A stretch of DNA of 64,000 nt from Thermochromatium tepidum ATCC 43061 (GTDB taxonomy: Bacteria > Pseudomonadota > Gammaproteobacteria > Chromatiales > Chromatiaceae), in contig NZ_CP039268.1 in NCBI RefSeq assembly GCF_009664085.1, positions 2,709,001 through 2,773,000 on the forward strand, read 5' to 3'. The notes beneath the pieces are model-generated. The model was not told the DNA's origin, did not search any database, and worked only from the letters and a program-made list of their open reading frames with translations. The translations under genes and the position numbers were made by a program. Of this stretch, positions 19,393 to 28,060 are shown in pieces; position 1 is the first letter of the stretch, and every line of letters begins with the position of its first letter.

Positions 19393-19700
19393 GGAAACAC
19401 GGATCAAACTCACTCGCCCCGCTTGCGGGGGAGCGGTTTAGTGTGAGGGGCTAAGCGACGGCGCGCTGTGATATCTCGGCTGCGGGGTCGGTGAGCCCGT
19501 GGCGTGGACCTTCATCGAGCGCGGCTGGACGGTGGGGGTCGATTCTGTCAGGCCATGCTGGAGTTGGCTACAGGGGCCTGCCCACCGATGGAAGGCATCC
19601 AGGCCGACAGGCGCGAGGTCGAGTTTCCAGCCGCCGGTCGTTTCGATGCCATCTTTTTCTAGTCTAAAGCCTCTTTACATGCTCCGAGGCCCGAAATCGC
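19393..19700. other. gene-free stretch after the FHA gene
   Basis: About 308 bases with no convincing gene. It holds a GC hairpin, CCCCGC-TT-GCGGGG at 19417-19430, 24 bases after the FHA stop codon. The hairpin lacks a following T run, so it is either a repeat-type palindrome or a poor terminator. A short open frame at 19499-19738 shows no recognisable family and ends inside the next gene on the opposite strand. The rest may be gene debris. Confidence 0.5.
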
Positions 19701-20510
19701 TCAAGCGCGATAGGGTTCAAAGAGAAACACCCAGGTGAGCCCGAGCAGGCCGACGAGGGTTACCCACAGGGCAAGCCTGTGGGTCAGGCGCCAGCCGGCA
19801 TTGGCCTTGCGCACGATCTGGAAGTCCTCGACATGGATGGTCTCACAGGCGCCGTTCCCCCGGTCGTCGCGGGTGATGCTGGTGTCGCGCCGAAAGCCGC
19901 CAGCGTGTGAATAAGCGGCCAACTGACCACGCAGATAGATCTGGTCGCCGACCTCGGCCGATTTGATCGCCTTTTGCACGAGGCCGACATGACTGAGCAA
20001 ATGATTGTTGGAGAGTTGATTCCAAGCAAAATCCCGCGCCGCTTGCGGATCCTCGGTCGAGACCCAACAGGTCCAGGTGCTGTTTTTGTAGTGCATGGCG
20101 CGAAAGACACCGCGGGCGACATTCTCGCCCCAGACCACGCACAGGTCGCGGATGTTGATGAAGTCCTGCCAGTCCTTGGTGTGGTAGATGTCCCAGAAGA
20201 CGTCGCTGTCGTGCAGACTGACCACCACGCCGTCGAGTTCGTAGTCGAACTGCGGCTCGATGCGATAACGAATGCCCTCGGCCTCGATCTCGAACGGCTC
20301 GGTGAGGGTGCGCGTCTGACGCGGCTCGACCAGCCGTTCGAGGGCATAGAACGCAGGCGGCGGGAATTGATCCTTTTTCCAATGGCTCCAGATCGCCAGA
20401 CCCAGACTGGCCAGGAAGAACAGCAGAAAGAACTGCTTGATCAGCCGCCAGGGAGGCCCTGGTTCATCGAGCGAGACCGAACGCATCGAGATACCCCCGT
20501 GCACTGACAT
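19701..20510 (-). CDS. uncharacterized two-span membrane protein
   Basis: Protein of 269 residues (261 if translation starts at the internal ATG at 20486, MRSVSLDE). A hydrophobic segment near residues 24-42 (IKQFFLLFFLASLGLAIW) and another at the C-terminus (LALWVTLVGLLGLTWVFLF) flank a soluble domain rich in aromatic residues. That domain contains LHDSDVFWDIYHTKDWQDFI and YLRGQLAAYSHAGGF. I do not recognise the family. It overlaps the upstream glycosyltransferase gene, so it is probably co-transcribed and may serve envelope-polysaccharide assembly; that link is only positional. Confidence 0.65.
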   Translation of the reverse strand: MSVHGGISMRSVSLDEPGPPWRLIKQFFLLFFLASLGLAIWSHWKKDQFPPPAFYALERLVEPRQTRTLTEPFEIEAEGIRYRIEPQFDYELDGVVVSLHDSDVFWDIYHTKDWQDFINIRDLCVVWGENVARGVFRAMHYKNSTWTCWVSTEDPQAARDFAWNQLSNNHLLSHVGLVQKAIKSAEVGDQIYLRGQLAAYSHAGGFRRDTSITRDDRGNGACETIHVEDFQIVRKANAGWRLTHRLALWVTLVGLLGLTWVFLFEPYRA

Positions 20511-21681
20511 CGAGCCGATAGTCGCTCACCGCCTCACGCAAGATCTCCGGTGCCAGGGGCTCGCGCAGGGTCTGCACCATGGCCCGCGCCAGCGCCTCGA
20601 CGTCGCCGACCGGAACCAATGGACCATAGCGCCCGCCCTGGAGGATCTCGCGCGGACCGCTGCGACAGTCGGTCGCGACCACGGGCACGCCGAGTGCCAG
20701 TGCCTCGGTCAGGGCGTTGGGCGAGCCTTCCCAGCGCGAGGACAGCACGAACAGCCCCGCACGCCCCAGGAAGCGATACGGATTGGGATCGAACCCATGC
20801 AGATCGACCCCCCCGCTGACACCCAATTCTTTCGCCAGCCGCTCAAGCCGCGCACGCTGGCGTCCCTGGCCGAGGATGAGCAGCCGGCATGGACGTTGCC
20901 GCTGCACCAGGGCGAAGGCACGGATGAGCGTCGTGAAATCCTTCTGGAGCCTTAGCCCCCCGATCCCCATGATCACCGGCGGCTCACCGGGCGCGAACCA
21001 GGGATGATCGAGCGGCGCGCGTGCGCTCTGCTCCAGCTCCGGGGTGATGTTGGGATTGCGCACGACCCGGATGCGATCGAGCGGCAGACCGGTGATCGCG
21101 GCGATATCCTCGGCCACGCCGCGCGAAACGGCGATGACGCCGTCGGCACGCTGGTAGAGCGCACTCAACTGACGCCGCTCCCACCAGCGCTTGAGCGGAT
21201 TGCGCCTGCGCGCGTTCCAGCGCTCGGACTGGGTGGTGCCCGGACGCAGGAAATAGCGCGTGTCGCCGGACTGAGCGGCCTTGACGGCGAGCGCGACCCG
21301 ATCGTCGTCGGTCTTGGCCGTGAGCACGATCGCCGGGCGCTCACGTTCGACATAGTCGTGCAGGAAACGACGACGCGCGCGCCGGTCGCGCTCGGTCAGA
21401 GGATGCAGACGCACGCTCGCCGGCAGCGTATCCAGATAGGGCGCGTCGGGCGGACCGACCACGAAGTCGACCGCAAAACCCTGTTCGGCGAGGCCGCGGG
21501 CGATGTTGGCCATCATGCGTTCCACGCCGCCATCGCCAAAGCTCGGCAGAAACAGACAGATGGGACGTGAACGCCCAAACACGGCGGCGGGCGCGGATTC
21601 GGCTGACACGGCGACGGATCTCCATCCACAGGCGGCGCGGGCCGCGTTGAGCCTGAAGGGCTGACGGCCTGGCGTCCACAA
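20464..21681 (-). CDS. family 4 glycosyltransferase
   Basis: Protein of up to 405 residues with a GT-B fold. The N-terminal ICLFLPSFGDGGVERMMANI is the acceptor-side glycine loop. The donor half shows PVIMGIGGLRLQKDFTTLIR, LLILGQGRQRARLERLA and SRWEGSPNALTEALALGVP, then VVATDCRSGPREIL with the conserved E-x7-E pattern. The first about 25 residues are poorly conserved in character, and a downstream start near the AVSAES segment is possible. It resembles the protein at 23094-24209 throughout, so the two are probably paralogues that flank the O-antigen-ligase gene and act on the same glycan. Confidence 0.85.
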   Translation of the reverse strand: MWTPGRQPFRLNAARAACGWRSVAVSAESAPAAVFGRSRPICLFLPSFGDGGVERMMANIARGLAEQGFAVDFVVGPPDAPYLDTLPASVRLHPLTERDRRARRRFLHDYVERERPAIVLTAKTDDDRVALAVKAAQSGDTRYFLRPGTTQSERWNARRRNPLKRWWERRQLSALYQRADGVIAVSRGVAEDIAAITGLPLDRIRVVRNPNITPELEQSARAPLDHPWFAPGEPPVIMGIGGLRLQKDFTTLIRAFALVQRQRPCRLLILGQGRQRARLERLAKELGVSGGVDLHGFDPNPYRFLGRAGLFVLSSRWEGSPNALTEALALGVPVVATDCRSGPREILQGGRYGPLVPVGDVEALARAMVQTLREPLAPEILREAVSDYRLDVSARGYLDAFGLAR

Positions 21682-21750
21682 ACCAGGCGAGGCGCACTAT
21701 TATAGCGGCTCCAGCGCCCTCCCCATCCGCCATCCCGCGAGAATCCCTGC

Positions 21751-23130
21751 ATGTCATCGACACTCGACCGCTCGCTTCCGTTCGCGACCCAAGATGGCGT
21801 GGAGCGTCTCGGTCTGTTCGGACTCTATCTATTCGCGGCCTTCGCCTGGCTTGGGACCACACCCGCCACGCTTGGCCTGGCGCTCCTGACCCTGGCCTTC
21901 GTCCTGAATCGTCCGGATTGGCCTGTGCTTGGACGCGATCCAGTCGTGCGGCTGAGCCTGATCCTGATCGTCTTTCTGGTCGTCCACAGCCTCGCTCTGG
22001 CCTGGATGGCGCCCAGTGCGGAACGGGCAGCGACCATCCTCGACGGCGGCGGAAACTGGCTCAAGCTGATGCTCTTCATCCCGCTCGCCCACTGGTGCAC
22101 CGGACAGCCCGAGCGGGTGCGCGGACTGCTGCTGCTCGCCGCGCTGGGGTTTACGCTCGCGGTGCTGCGCAAGATCGACTGGGCGAACTTCGGCCCCGCG
22201 TTCTTCTCGACCCGGTTCGAATCCTATCTGCCGGCGATCGCCTTCGGCATGTTCACCGGGCTTGGCGCGCTCGGACTCATCGTCCTGCGTCAGGCGTTCT
22301 GGAGACGCTTCGCGTCGGGCTGGGCGCGTTGGCTGGGCGTGATACTCTGGTCATTGTGGCTGCTATTCATGCTGGAGGGGCTGTTGCTATCGCAGTCGCG
22401 CGGCTCCTGGTTCGCCTTTCTTGGCGCCCTGACGCTGTTGGTCATCCTCGAATGGCGCGGGTACGCGCACCCTGCGGGCGATACCATGCGCGCGCGACGA
22501 CGTCGCTATGGGCCGGCAGCCTTGGTCATTGTCATTGGACTGGCGCTGATCAGCGGACTGCTGGTGCAGACCGAGACCCTTCACAAGCGCCTCAGCGAAC
22601 ACAGGGGCACACTGATCGACATCGCGCGCGGCGAGACATCTGCCCTGGAGTCCGATCCCGTGGGACTGCGCTTCAAGGCCCTGCTGTTTGCGCGCGAGAC
22701 CTGGAGCGCGCGACCCTGGTTCGGCTGGGGCGCGGGCACCAGTCGCGAGCTGATCGCCGCCAGCGGACGTCCCGAGGCGCTGTTCGACCACGACCACTGG
22801 CTGCCACATCTGCACAACACCTATGCCGAGATCCTGGTCCAGTTCGGCCTCGTCGGTCTGATCCTGATCGCGGCCCTGATCTGGGGGCTCGCGCGCTCTG
22901 GTCTCAGGTCTGGTCGTGCCGGACACCTGCCCGCTGATCTCGGACGCTTCTATCTGGTCGCCTTTGTCTTCATGCTGATCTGGTGTCTGTTCAACTATCG
23001 TGTCGTGCACACCGACTGGATCTTCTTTTGGATCCTGGTCGCCGGTACCCTGCATGGACTCAGTCGCGGCACAGGCACGTCTCGCTCTGGTGCTCAGGCC
23101 CAGGCCGGCAATCCCATGGCCTCGAGATAG
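21751..23130 (+). CDS. O-antigen ligase family membrane protein
   Basis: Polytopic inner-membrane protein of 459 residues with about ten to twelve hydrophobic segments. The signature of the WaaL/Wzy_C family is seen: a large periplasmic loop with SQSRGSWFAFLGALTLLVIL before it and GWGAGTSRELIA and LPHLHNTYAEILVQFGLVGL within and after it. The conserved His-Asn-x-x-x-x-x-x-x-x-x-G pattern is the usual acceptor-loop motif. It should ligate or polymerise undecaprenyl-linked glycan on lipid A-core or another acceptor. It is flanked by two related family 4 glycosyltransferases on the opposite strand; its 3' end overlaps one of them by 37 bases. Confidence 0.85.
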   Translation: MSSTLDRSLPFATQDGVERLGLFGLYLFAAFAWLGTTPATLGLALLTLAFVLNRPDWPVLGRDPVVRLSLILIVFLVVHSLALAWMAPSAERAATILDGGGNWLKLMLFIPLAHWCTGQPERVRGLLLLAALGFTLAVLRKIDWANFGPAFFSTRFESYLPAIAFGMFTGLGALGLIVLRQAFWRRFASGWARWLGVILWSLWLLFMLEGLLLSQSRGSWFAFLGALTLLVILEWRGYAHPAGDTMRARRRRYGPAALVIVIGLALISGLLVQTETLHKRLSEHRGTLIDIARGETSALESDPVGLRFKALLFARETWSARPWFGWGAGTSRELIAASGRPEALFDHDHWLPHLHNTYAEILVQFGLVGLILIAALIWGLARSGLRSGRAGHLPADLGRFYLVAFVFMLIWCLFNYRVVHTDWIFFWILVAGTLHGLSRGTGTSRSGAQAQAGNPMASR

Positions 23131-24209
23131 GCGCTGGTCGCAGACTCGATCTCGAAACGCCGCGCCGCCTGCTGGAGTTCCTCACGCGGCAGCGGGGCAT
23201 CAAGGGTGGCAGCCATGGCCTCGGCCAGCGCCGCATCGTCGCCGACCGGCACCAGGCGGCCATAGCGCCCGTCATCGAGGATCTCGCGCGGACCGCTCGG
23301 ACAGTCGGTCGAGACCACGGGTGTCCCGACCGCCAGCGCCTCGACTGGGGCGAAGGGCAGCCCTTCCCAGCGCGAGGAGAAGGCAAAGAGCGCAGCATGG
23401 GCCATATAGGCATAGGGTTGGGGCACGAAACCGGGCAGCGCGAAATCTTCTCCGACCCCAAGGCTCGCCGCTAAAGCGAGCAGAGGTGCGCGATGGCGCC
23501 CCTCGCCAAGGATCATCAGTCGGGCCGGGCGGCGGGCGCGCAGCCGGGCGAAGGCGCGCAGGAGCGTGGCGAAGTCCTTGCGCGCGCAAAGTTCACCGAC
23601 GCTCAGGATCAGCGGCGGCTGTCCGGGCGCAAACCAGGGATGATCCGGTACCGGCAGCTGTCCCTCGAACAGATGCGCTGGCACCACCGGCGAGGGCACG
23701 ACCTGGATGAAGACAGGCGGAAGCCCGGTATAGTCTGTCATGTCGGCGGCGGCACCGAGACTGGGTACCAGCACCCGATCGGCGTAGCGATAGAGCCAGC
23801 CCATCGATCGGCGCTGGATCCAGCGGTCGAGCACGCCGCGCGCGGCCAGATCCACCGAGATGGTGATCCCGGAACGCAGGATCAGCCGTGTCGGCGTCCC
23901 GGCCAGGGCGCGTGCCGCCAGTGCCAACCGATTGACGCGATCCTTGTCCGAGAGCATGACGGCTGGGCGCTCAAGGCGTAGATAGCGCACCAGGGCCGGC
24001 AGGGTCAGCAGGGTATGCGCCGTCCCGAGATCGACGATGCGCGGCGCCGGGTCAGAGTGTTCGAGATGCGGTCCATGCTCGCGGACCTTGAGCAGATCGA
24101 CCCGGTAACCGCGCCGAACCAGTGTCGGCAATAGATGGCGCGCAAGCCGATCGACACCGCTATGACCGGAAGTTGAGAAAAAACAGGCGATGCGAGTGGG
24201 ATAAGACAT
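23094..24209 (-). CDS. family 4 glycosyltransferase
   Basis: Protein of 371 residues, GT-B fold. It starts RIACFFSTSGHSGVDRLARH and continues with PLILSVGELCARKDFATLLR, LMILGEGRHRAPLLALA and SSRWEGLPFAPVEALAVGTP, followed by VVSTDCPSGPREIL. It closely mirrors the family 4 enzyme at 20464-21681, including the end of the catalytic domain and the C-terminal QAARRFEIESATSAYLEAMG segment. It is divergent from recC and convergent with the O-antigen-ligase gene. Likely role in lipopolysaccharide core or O-chain synthesis; the sugar is unknown. Confidence 0.85.
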   Translation of the reverse strand: MSYPTRIACFFSTSGHSGVDRLARHLLPTLVRRGYRVDLLKVREHGPHLEHSDPAPRIVDLGTAHTLLTLPALVRYLRLERPAVMLSDKDRVNRLALAARALAGTPTRLILRSGITISVDLAARGVLDRWIQRRSMGWLYRYADRVLVPSLGAAADMTDYTGLPPVFIQVVPSPVVPAHLFEGQLPVPDHPWFAPGQPPLILSVGELCARKDFATLLRAFARLRARRPARLMILGEGRHRAPLLALAASLGVGEDFALPGFVPQPYAYMAHAALFAFSSRWEGLPFAPVEALAVGTPVVSTDCPSGPREILDDGRYGRLVPVGDDAALAEAMAATLDAPLPREELQQAARRFEIESATSAYLEAMGLPAWA

Positions 24210-24350
24210 GTGGCAGCGATTTTATTGGCTCGGACATTCAGTGACCCGGTGCGCACCACACCACGCCATTCAGGACCGGGAGGGTGTCAACTCGACGCCG
24301 GCCCGGGCCAGGCTCAGCGGCGCCCAAATCTGTTTGGAGCGGTCAATAGT

Positions 24351-27300
24351 ATGCCGTTAAGGTCGCAGTCGCTGTCGGACTGGCCGACCGGTTTCATGTT
24401 GATTCAGGGCAACCGGCTCGAAGATCTGTGCGCGCTCCTGGTTGCCTGGCTGCGCCGTCACCCACTGGCGCCGCTCGAGCCCGAAACCATCCTGGTCCAG
24501 AGCAACGGGATGGCGCAGTGGCTCAAACTCGCCCTGGCCGCAACGCCCACAGACGACGCGACCGCGGGCGGGCTTGGCATCGCCGCTGCGCTCGATCTGA
24601 TCCTGCCGGCCCGTTTCGTCTGGCGCGTCTACCGCGCCATACTCGGCGAGCTGCCCGAGACCTCCCCCTTCGACAAGGCGCCCCTGACCTGGCGGCTGTA
24701 TCGCCTGCTCGAACGCCTTCTGGAGTCGATACCGCACCAGACGAGCGAGGATGCCCTCGAGGCGCTTGCCCCGCTGCGCAGTTTTCTGGCGGTCGATGAA
24801 GCGGAGATGCCACGCCGGCGCTATCAACTCGCCGAACGGCTCGCCGATCTCTTCGATCAGTATCAGGTCTATCGTGCCGATTGGCTGGAGGACTGGGGTC
24901 AGGGTCGCGATCATCTGACCGGTCCCAGGGGCGAGCGCCACCCGATCCCAGCCGGTCAGTCCTGGCAGCCGGTCCTGTGGCGTGCCGTGCAGGCGGACGT
25001 CCGCGATGCGTATGGCCTGAACGCGCCGCCGCTTTCATATGCCAGCCGGGCCGAGATCCACCGATCCTTTCTGAAACGGATCGATCAGGGCAAAGACCTC
25101 AGCCCGGAGCGCCTCACCGAGCGGCGATCGGCTGGACTGCCGCGGCGGGTGATCGTCTTCGGTGTATCCTCGCTGCCGTGCCAGATGCTGGAGGTCCTGG
25201 AGGCGATCGCCCCCCTGTGTCAGGTGATGGTGTTTGCGCTCAACCCCTGCCGACACTATTGGGGCGATCTCATCGAGGGTCGCGACCTGTTTCGCCGTCC
25301 CTATCGGCGCCAGACGGCGCGCAAGGTGCCGGATCTGCCCGACGAACGCGAGCTCCATCTCTATGGTCACCCACTGCTCGCGGCCTGGGGCAAACAGGGG
25401 CGCGACTATCTCCGGCTGCTCGATGAGTACGACGATCGCCACCGTTACGAACCCTATTTTCAGTCGCACAGTCTCAAGATCGACCTCTTCGCCTCGCCCG
25501 GCAGCGACTCCTTGCTGCATCAGTTGCAGGACGACATCCTGGAGCTGCGTCCGCTCCACGAGCGTCAGCAAAGAGAAACCATCATCGACCCCGAGCGCGA
25601 CCGCAGTTTGGAGTTCATCGTCGCCCATAGTCCACAGCGCGAGATCGAGATCCTGCACGATCGTCTGCTCGACGCCTTCGAACGTTCGGCGGGCACCGAT
25701 CGCCCACTTCAGCCACGCGAGGTCTTGGTGATGGTGCCCGACATCGCCGTCCATGCCCCGCACATCCAGGCCGTCTTCGGGCGTTTCGATCCGGACGACC
25801 GGCGCTACATCCCGTACCAAATCGCCGATCAGGGCCAGCGTCATCGCCATCCACTGGTGATCGGGTTGGAACATCTGCTGAATCTACCCCAGAGGCGTTT
25901 CCTGGTCAGCGAGCTGCTCGATCTGCTCGACATCCCGGCACTCCAGGCGCGATTCGGGCTTGCTGAGACCGATCTGCCACAGCTGCGCGCCTGGATCCTG
26001 GGGGCCAATATACGTTGGGGTCTGAATGGCGAACAGCGCGCCAGCCTCGGACTGCCGGAAGGGTTGGAGCACAATACCTGGCGCTTCGGACTGCATCGGC
26101 TGCTGCTCGGGTTCGCCAGTGGTGGGGCCGGCCCCTGGCGCGGGGTCGAGCCACACGACGAGGTCGGGGGTCTGGAGGCGGTGTTGCTGGGCCCCTTGGT
26201 GCAGCTGCTCGATCGTCTGGAGAAGACCTGGCGAGCTCTCACCCAACCGCGTTCGCCATCTGACTGGGTCGCCCTGGTCGGTGGGCTGATGGACGACTTC
26301 TTCGCCGAGTCGAACGAATCCGATGGCTCCACACTCACCCGCATCCTGCACGCGCTCGCTGACTGGGAGGCAGACTGTCTTCAGGGGGGGCTGGCTGAAG
26401 AGCCCATCGCGCTCGAGGTCTTCCGCGATGCCTTCCTCGCCCGGCTCGATCAGACGAGCCTCAGTCAGCGCTTCCTGGGTGGGGCGGTCAGTTTCGCCAC
26501 CCTGATGCCGATGCGGGCCATTCCGTTTCGTCAGATCTGGTTGTTGGGGATGAATGAGCCCGATTATCCGCGCCGGCGCGTGCCGTTCGATTTCGATCTC
26601 ATGGCGAACGACTATCGTCCCGGTGATCGCTCGCGGCGCGAGGACGATCGCTATCTGTTTCTGGAGGCATTGCTCTCGGCGCGCGAGAAGCTGGTCATCG
26701 GCTGGGTTGGGCGTAGTATCCGCGACAACAGCGAGCGCCCGCCCTCGGTGTTGGTTGGACAGTTGCGCGACCATCTGGCCGCTGGCTGGCGCTCGCCCAG
26801 CGGCGACGGTAGCCAGTTGGTCGCGGATTTGACGAGCGTGCATCCGCTCCAACCGTTCGGGCGCCGCTATTTCGAGCCCGATCGCCCGCCACTGCTCTTT
26901 ACCTATGCGCGCGAGTGGCGTGCGGTGCACGATCCCGTGGGAATGAGCGAGGTCGGCGCTGAACGGCTCGCGCCCTGGTGCCCCGAGACGTCGCTGGATC
27001 TCGATCAGCTCCAGCGCTTTCTGCGCGATCCGGTCACGGCCTTGTTCGAGCAGCGGCTGCGGATCAAGGCGCCGGACGAGGTCGTGGCCCCGCCCGAGGT
27101 CGAGACCTTCAGTCTCAAGGGTCTCGATGACTGGCGGATCAAGGATGCCCTGATCGAGCGCACCTTCGAGCCTGGGCTGGATGTGTCGACGCTCAAACAG
27201 CGTCTGCACGCCGGCATCGCGCGCCTCCAGGCCCAGGGACGCTTGCCGGGCGGAAGCCTGGGCGAACACCTGGGGCAGAGGGTCAGCGCCGATCTACCCA

Positions 27301-27947
27301 CACTGTACACCGCCTGGGATGAGGCCCTGGCCGAATGGCCCCAACCGCTTGCTCGTCCGGTCCCGATCGCCGTGGAGGTCATCACAGCTTCCGGGCGGCT
27401 GGGACTGGAAGACATGTTGGACGGGCTGCGCGCGGGTGATGGCGGTCGCGGTCAGATCATCTTGCAGGCCAGCGGTCTGACCAAGGACAACCACTATCAG
27501 TGGCGCAATACAGTGCGCGCCTGGGTCTGGCATCTCGCCGCCCAGCTCGGCGGCGAGCCGGTCACGACCCGGCTGCTGACACCCACGGGCAAGGCACGTC
27601 TGGATCCCGTGCCTGCCGATGAGGCGCGCGCTCGGCTTGAGGACCTTCTCCTCGCCTGGTGGGAGGGGATGCAGCGACCGCTGCCGGTTGCGCTCAACGC
27701 CGGCATGGCCTGGCTCGACCAGGGCGGACCCGAGACACTCGAGGATGACGCGCGGCCTGAGTCACTCAGGGCCTGGAGCGCGTCCGCCCAAGCCCTCAAA
27801 CAGGACCTCGAATACAACGCCTATCTCGGTCGCTGGTACGACGGCTTCGCGGCGCTCTGGTCTGGGGGCGAGTTTGCGCGCTGGGCACATCGGCTCTATG
27901 CCGACCTGCACACGGCCTTTTCCGCATCGGGAGGAAAAGACGCGTAA
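24351..27947 (+). CDS. recC: exodeoxyribonuclease V gamma subunit RecC
   Basis: Chi-recognising subunit of the RecBCD helicase-nuclease, which resects double-strand breaks and degrades linear foreign DNA. The protein is 1198 residues from this start (E. coli RecC about 1122). Family motifs are LEPETILVQSNGMAQWLKLA near the N-terminus, FGVSSLPCQMLEVLEAIAPL, MPMRAIPFRQIWLLGMNEPD (DYPRRRVPFDFDLM) and the nuclease-like C-terminal fold. The ATG at 24351 has GGAG eleven bases upstream; the internal ATG at 24396 (MLIQGNRLEDL) aligns better with E. coli RecC, so either start is possible. recB follows after a 113-base spacer that carries two mobile-element-like hairpins. Confidence 0.95.
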   Translation: MPLRSQSLSDWPTGFMLIQGNRLEDLCALLVAWLRRHPLAPLEPETILVQSNGMAQWLKLALAATPTDDATAGGLGIAAALDLILPARFVWRVYRAILGELPETSPFDKAPLTWRLYRLLERLLESIPHQTSEDALEALAPLRSFLAVDEAEMPRRRYQLAERLADLFDQYQVYRADWLEDWGQGRDHLTGPRGERHPIPAGQSWQPVLWRAVQADVRDAYGLNAPPLSYASRAEIHRSFLKRIDQGKDLSPERLTERRSAGLPRRVIVFGVSSLPCQMLEVLEAIAPLCQVMVFALNPCRHYWGDLIEGRDLFRRPYRRQTARKVPDLPDERELHLYGHPLLAAWGKQGRDYLRLLDEYDDRHRYEPYFQSHSLKIDLFASPGSDSLLHQLQDDILELRPLHERQQRETIIDPERDRSLEFIVAHSPQREIEILHDRLLDAFERSAGTDRPLQPREVLVMVPDIAVHAPHIQAVFGRFDPDDRRYIPYQIADQGQRHRHPLVIGLEHLLNLPQRRFLVSELLDLLDIPALQARFGLAETDLPQLRAWILGANIRWGLNGEQRASLGLPEGLEHNTWRFGLHRLLLGFASGGAGPWRGVEPHDEVGGLEAVLLGPLVQLLDRLEKTWRALTQPRSPSDWVALVGGLMDDFFAESNESDGSTLTRILHALADWEADCLQGGLAEEPIALEVFRDAFLARLDQTSLSQRFLGGAVSFATLMPMRAIPFRQIWLLGMNEPDYPRRRVPFDFDLMANDYRPGDRSRREDDRYLFLEALLSAREKLVIGWVGRSIRDNSERPPSVLVGQLRDHLAAGWRSPSGDGSQLVADLTSVHPLQPFGRRYFEPDRPPLLFTYAREWRAVHDPVGMSEVGAERLAPWCPETSLDLDQLQRFLRDPVTALFEQRLRIKAPDEVVAPPEVETFSLKGLDDWRIKDALIERTFEPGLDVSTLKQRLHAGIARLQAQGRLPGGSLGEHLGQRVSADLPTLYTAWDEALAEWPQPLARPVPIAVEVITASGRLGLEDMLDGLRAGDGGRGQIILQASGLTKDNHYQWRNTVRAWVWHLAAQLGGEPVTTRLLTPTGKARLDPVPADEARARLEDLLLAWWEGMQRPLPVALNAGMAWLDQGGPETLEDDARPESLRAWSASAQALKQDLEYNAYLGRWYDGFAALWSGGEFARWAHRLYADLHTAFSASGGKDA

Positions 27948-27952
27948 ACAAC

Positions 27953-28042
27953 CCTCGACTGAAGTCGAAGGCTTTATTGTAAGACGCAGCAAACATGGTT
28001 GACCACATCCCCAACATTTCCTCCCGCGACTCAAGTCGCGGG
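27953..28042. mobile_element. IS200/IS605-type terminal hairpins, small non-autonomous remnant
   Basis: The recC-recB spacer holds two related palindromes about 50 bases apart. The first is CCTCGACTGAAGTCGAAGG at 27953-27971; the second is CCCGCGACTCAAGTCGCGGG at 28023-28042. Both share the core CGACT-N-AAGTCG. Subterminal hairpins of this kind flank IS200/IS605-family elements and their tiny palindrome-associated derivatives, which carry no transposase. The second hairpin ends ten bases before the recB ribosome site. No open reading frame lies between them. An RNA-level role such as attenuation between recC and recB is an alternative. Confidence 0.55.
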
Positions 28043-28060
28043 TTTCCTTGTGGAGGGTCT

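Noticed and set aside
19499-19738. Small plus-strand gene after the FHA gene
   Set aside because: No recognisable motif, no ribosome site, and the 3' part runs antisense into the next gene.
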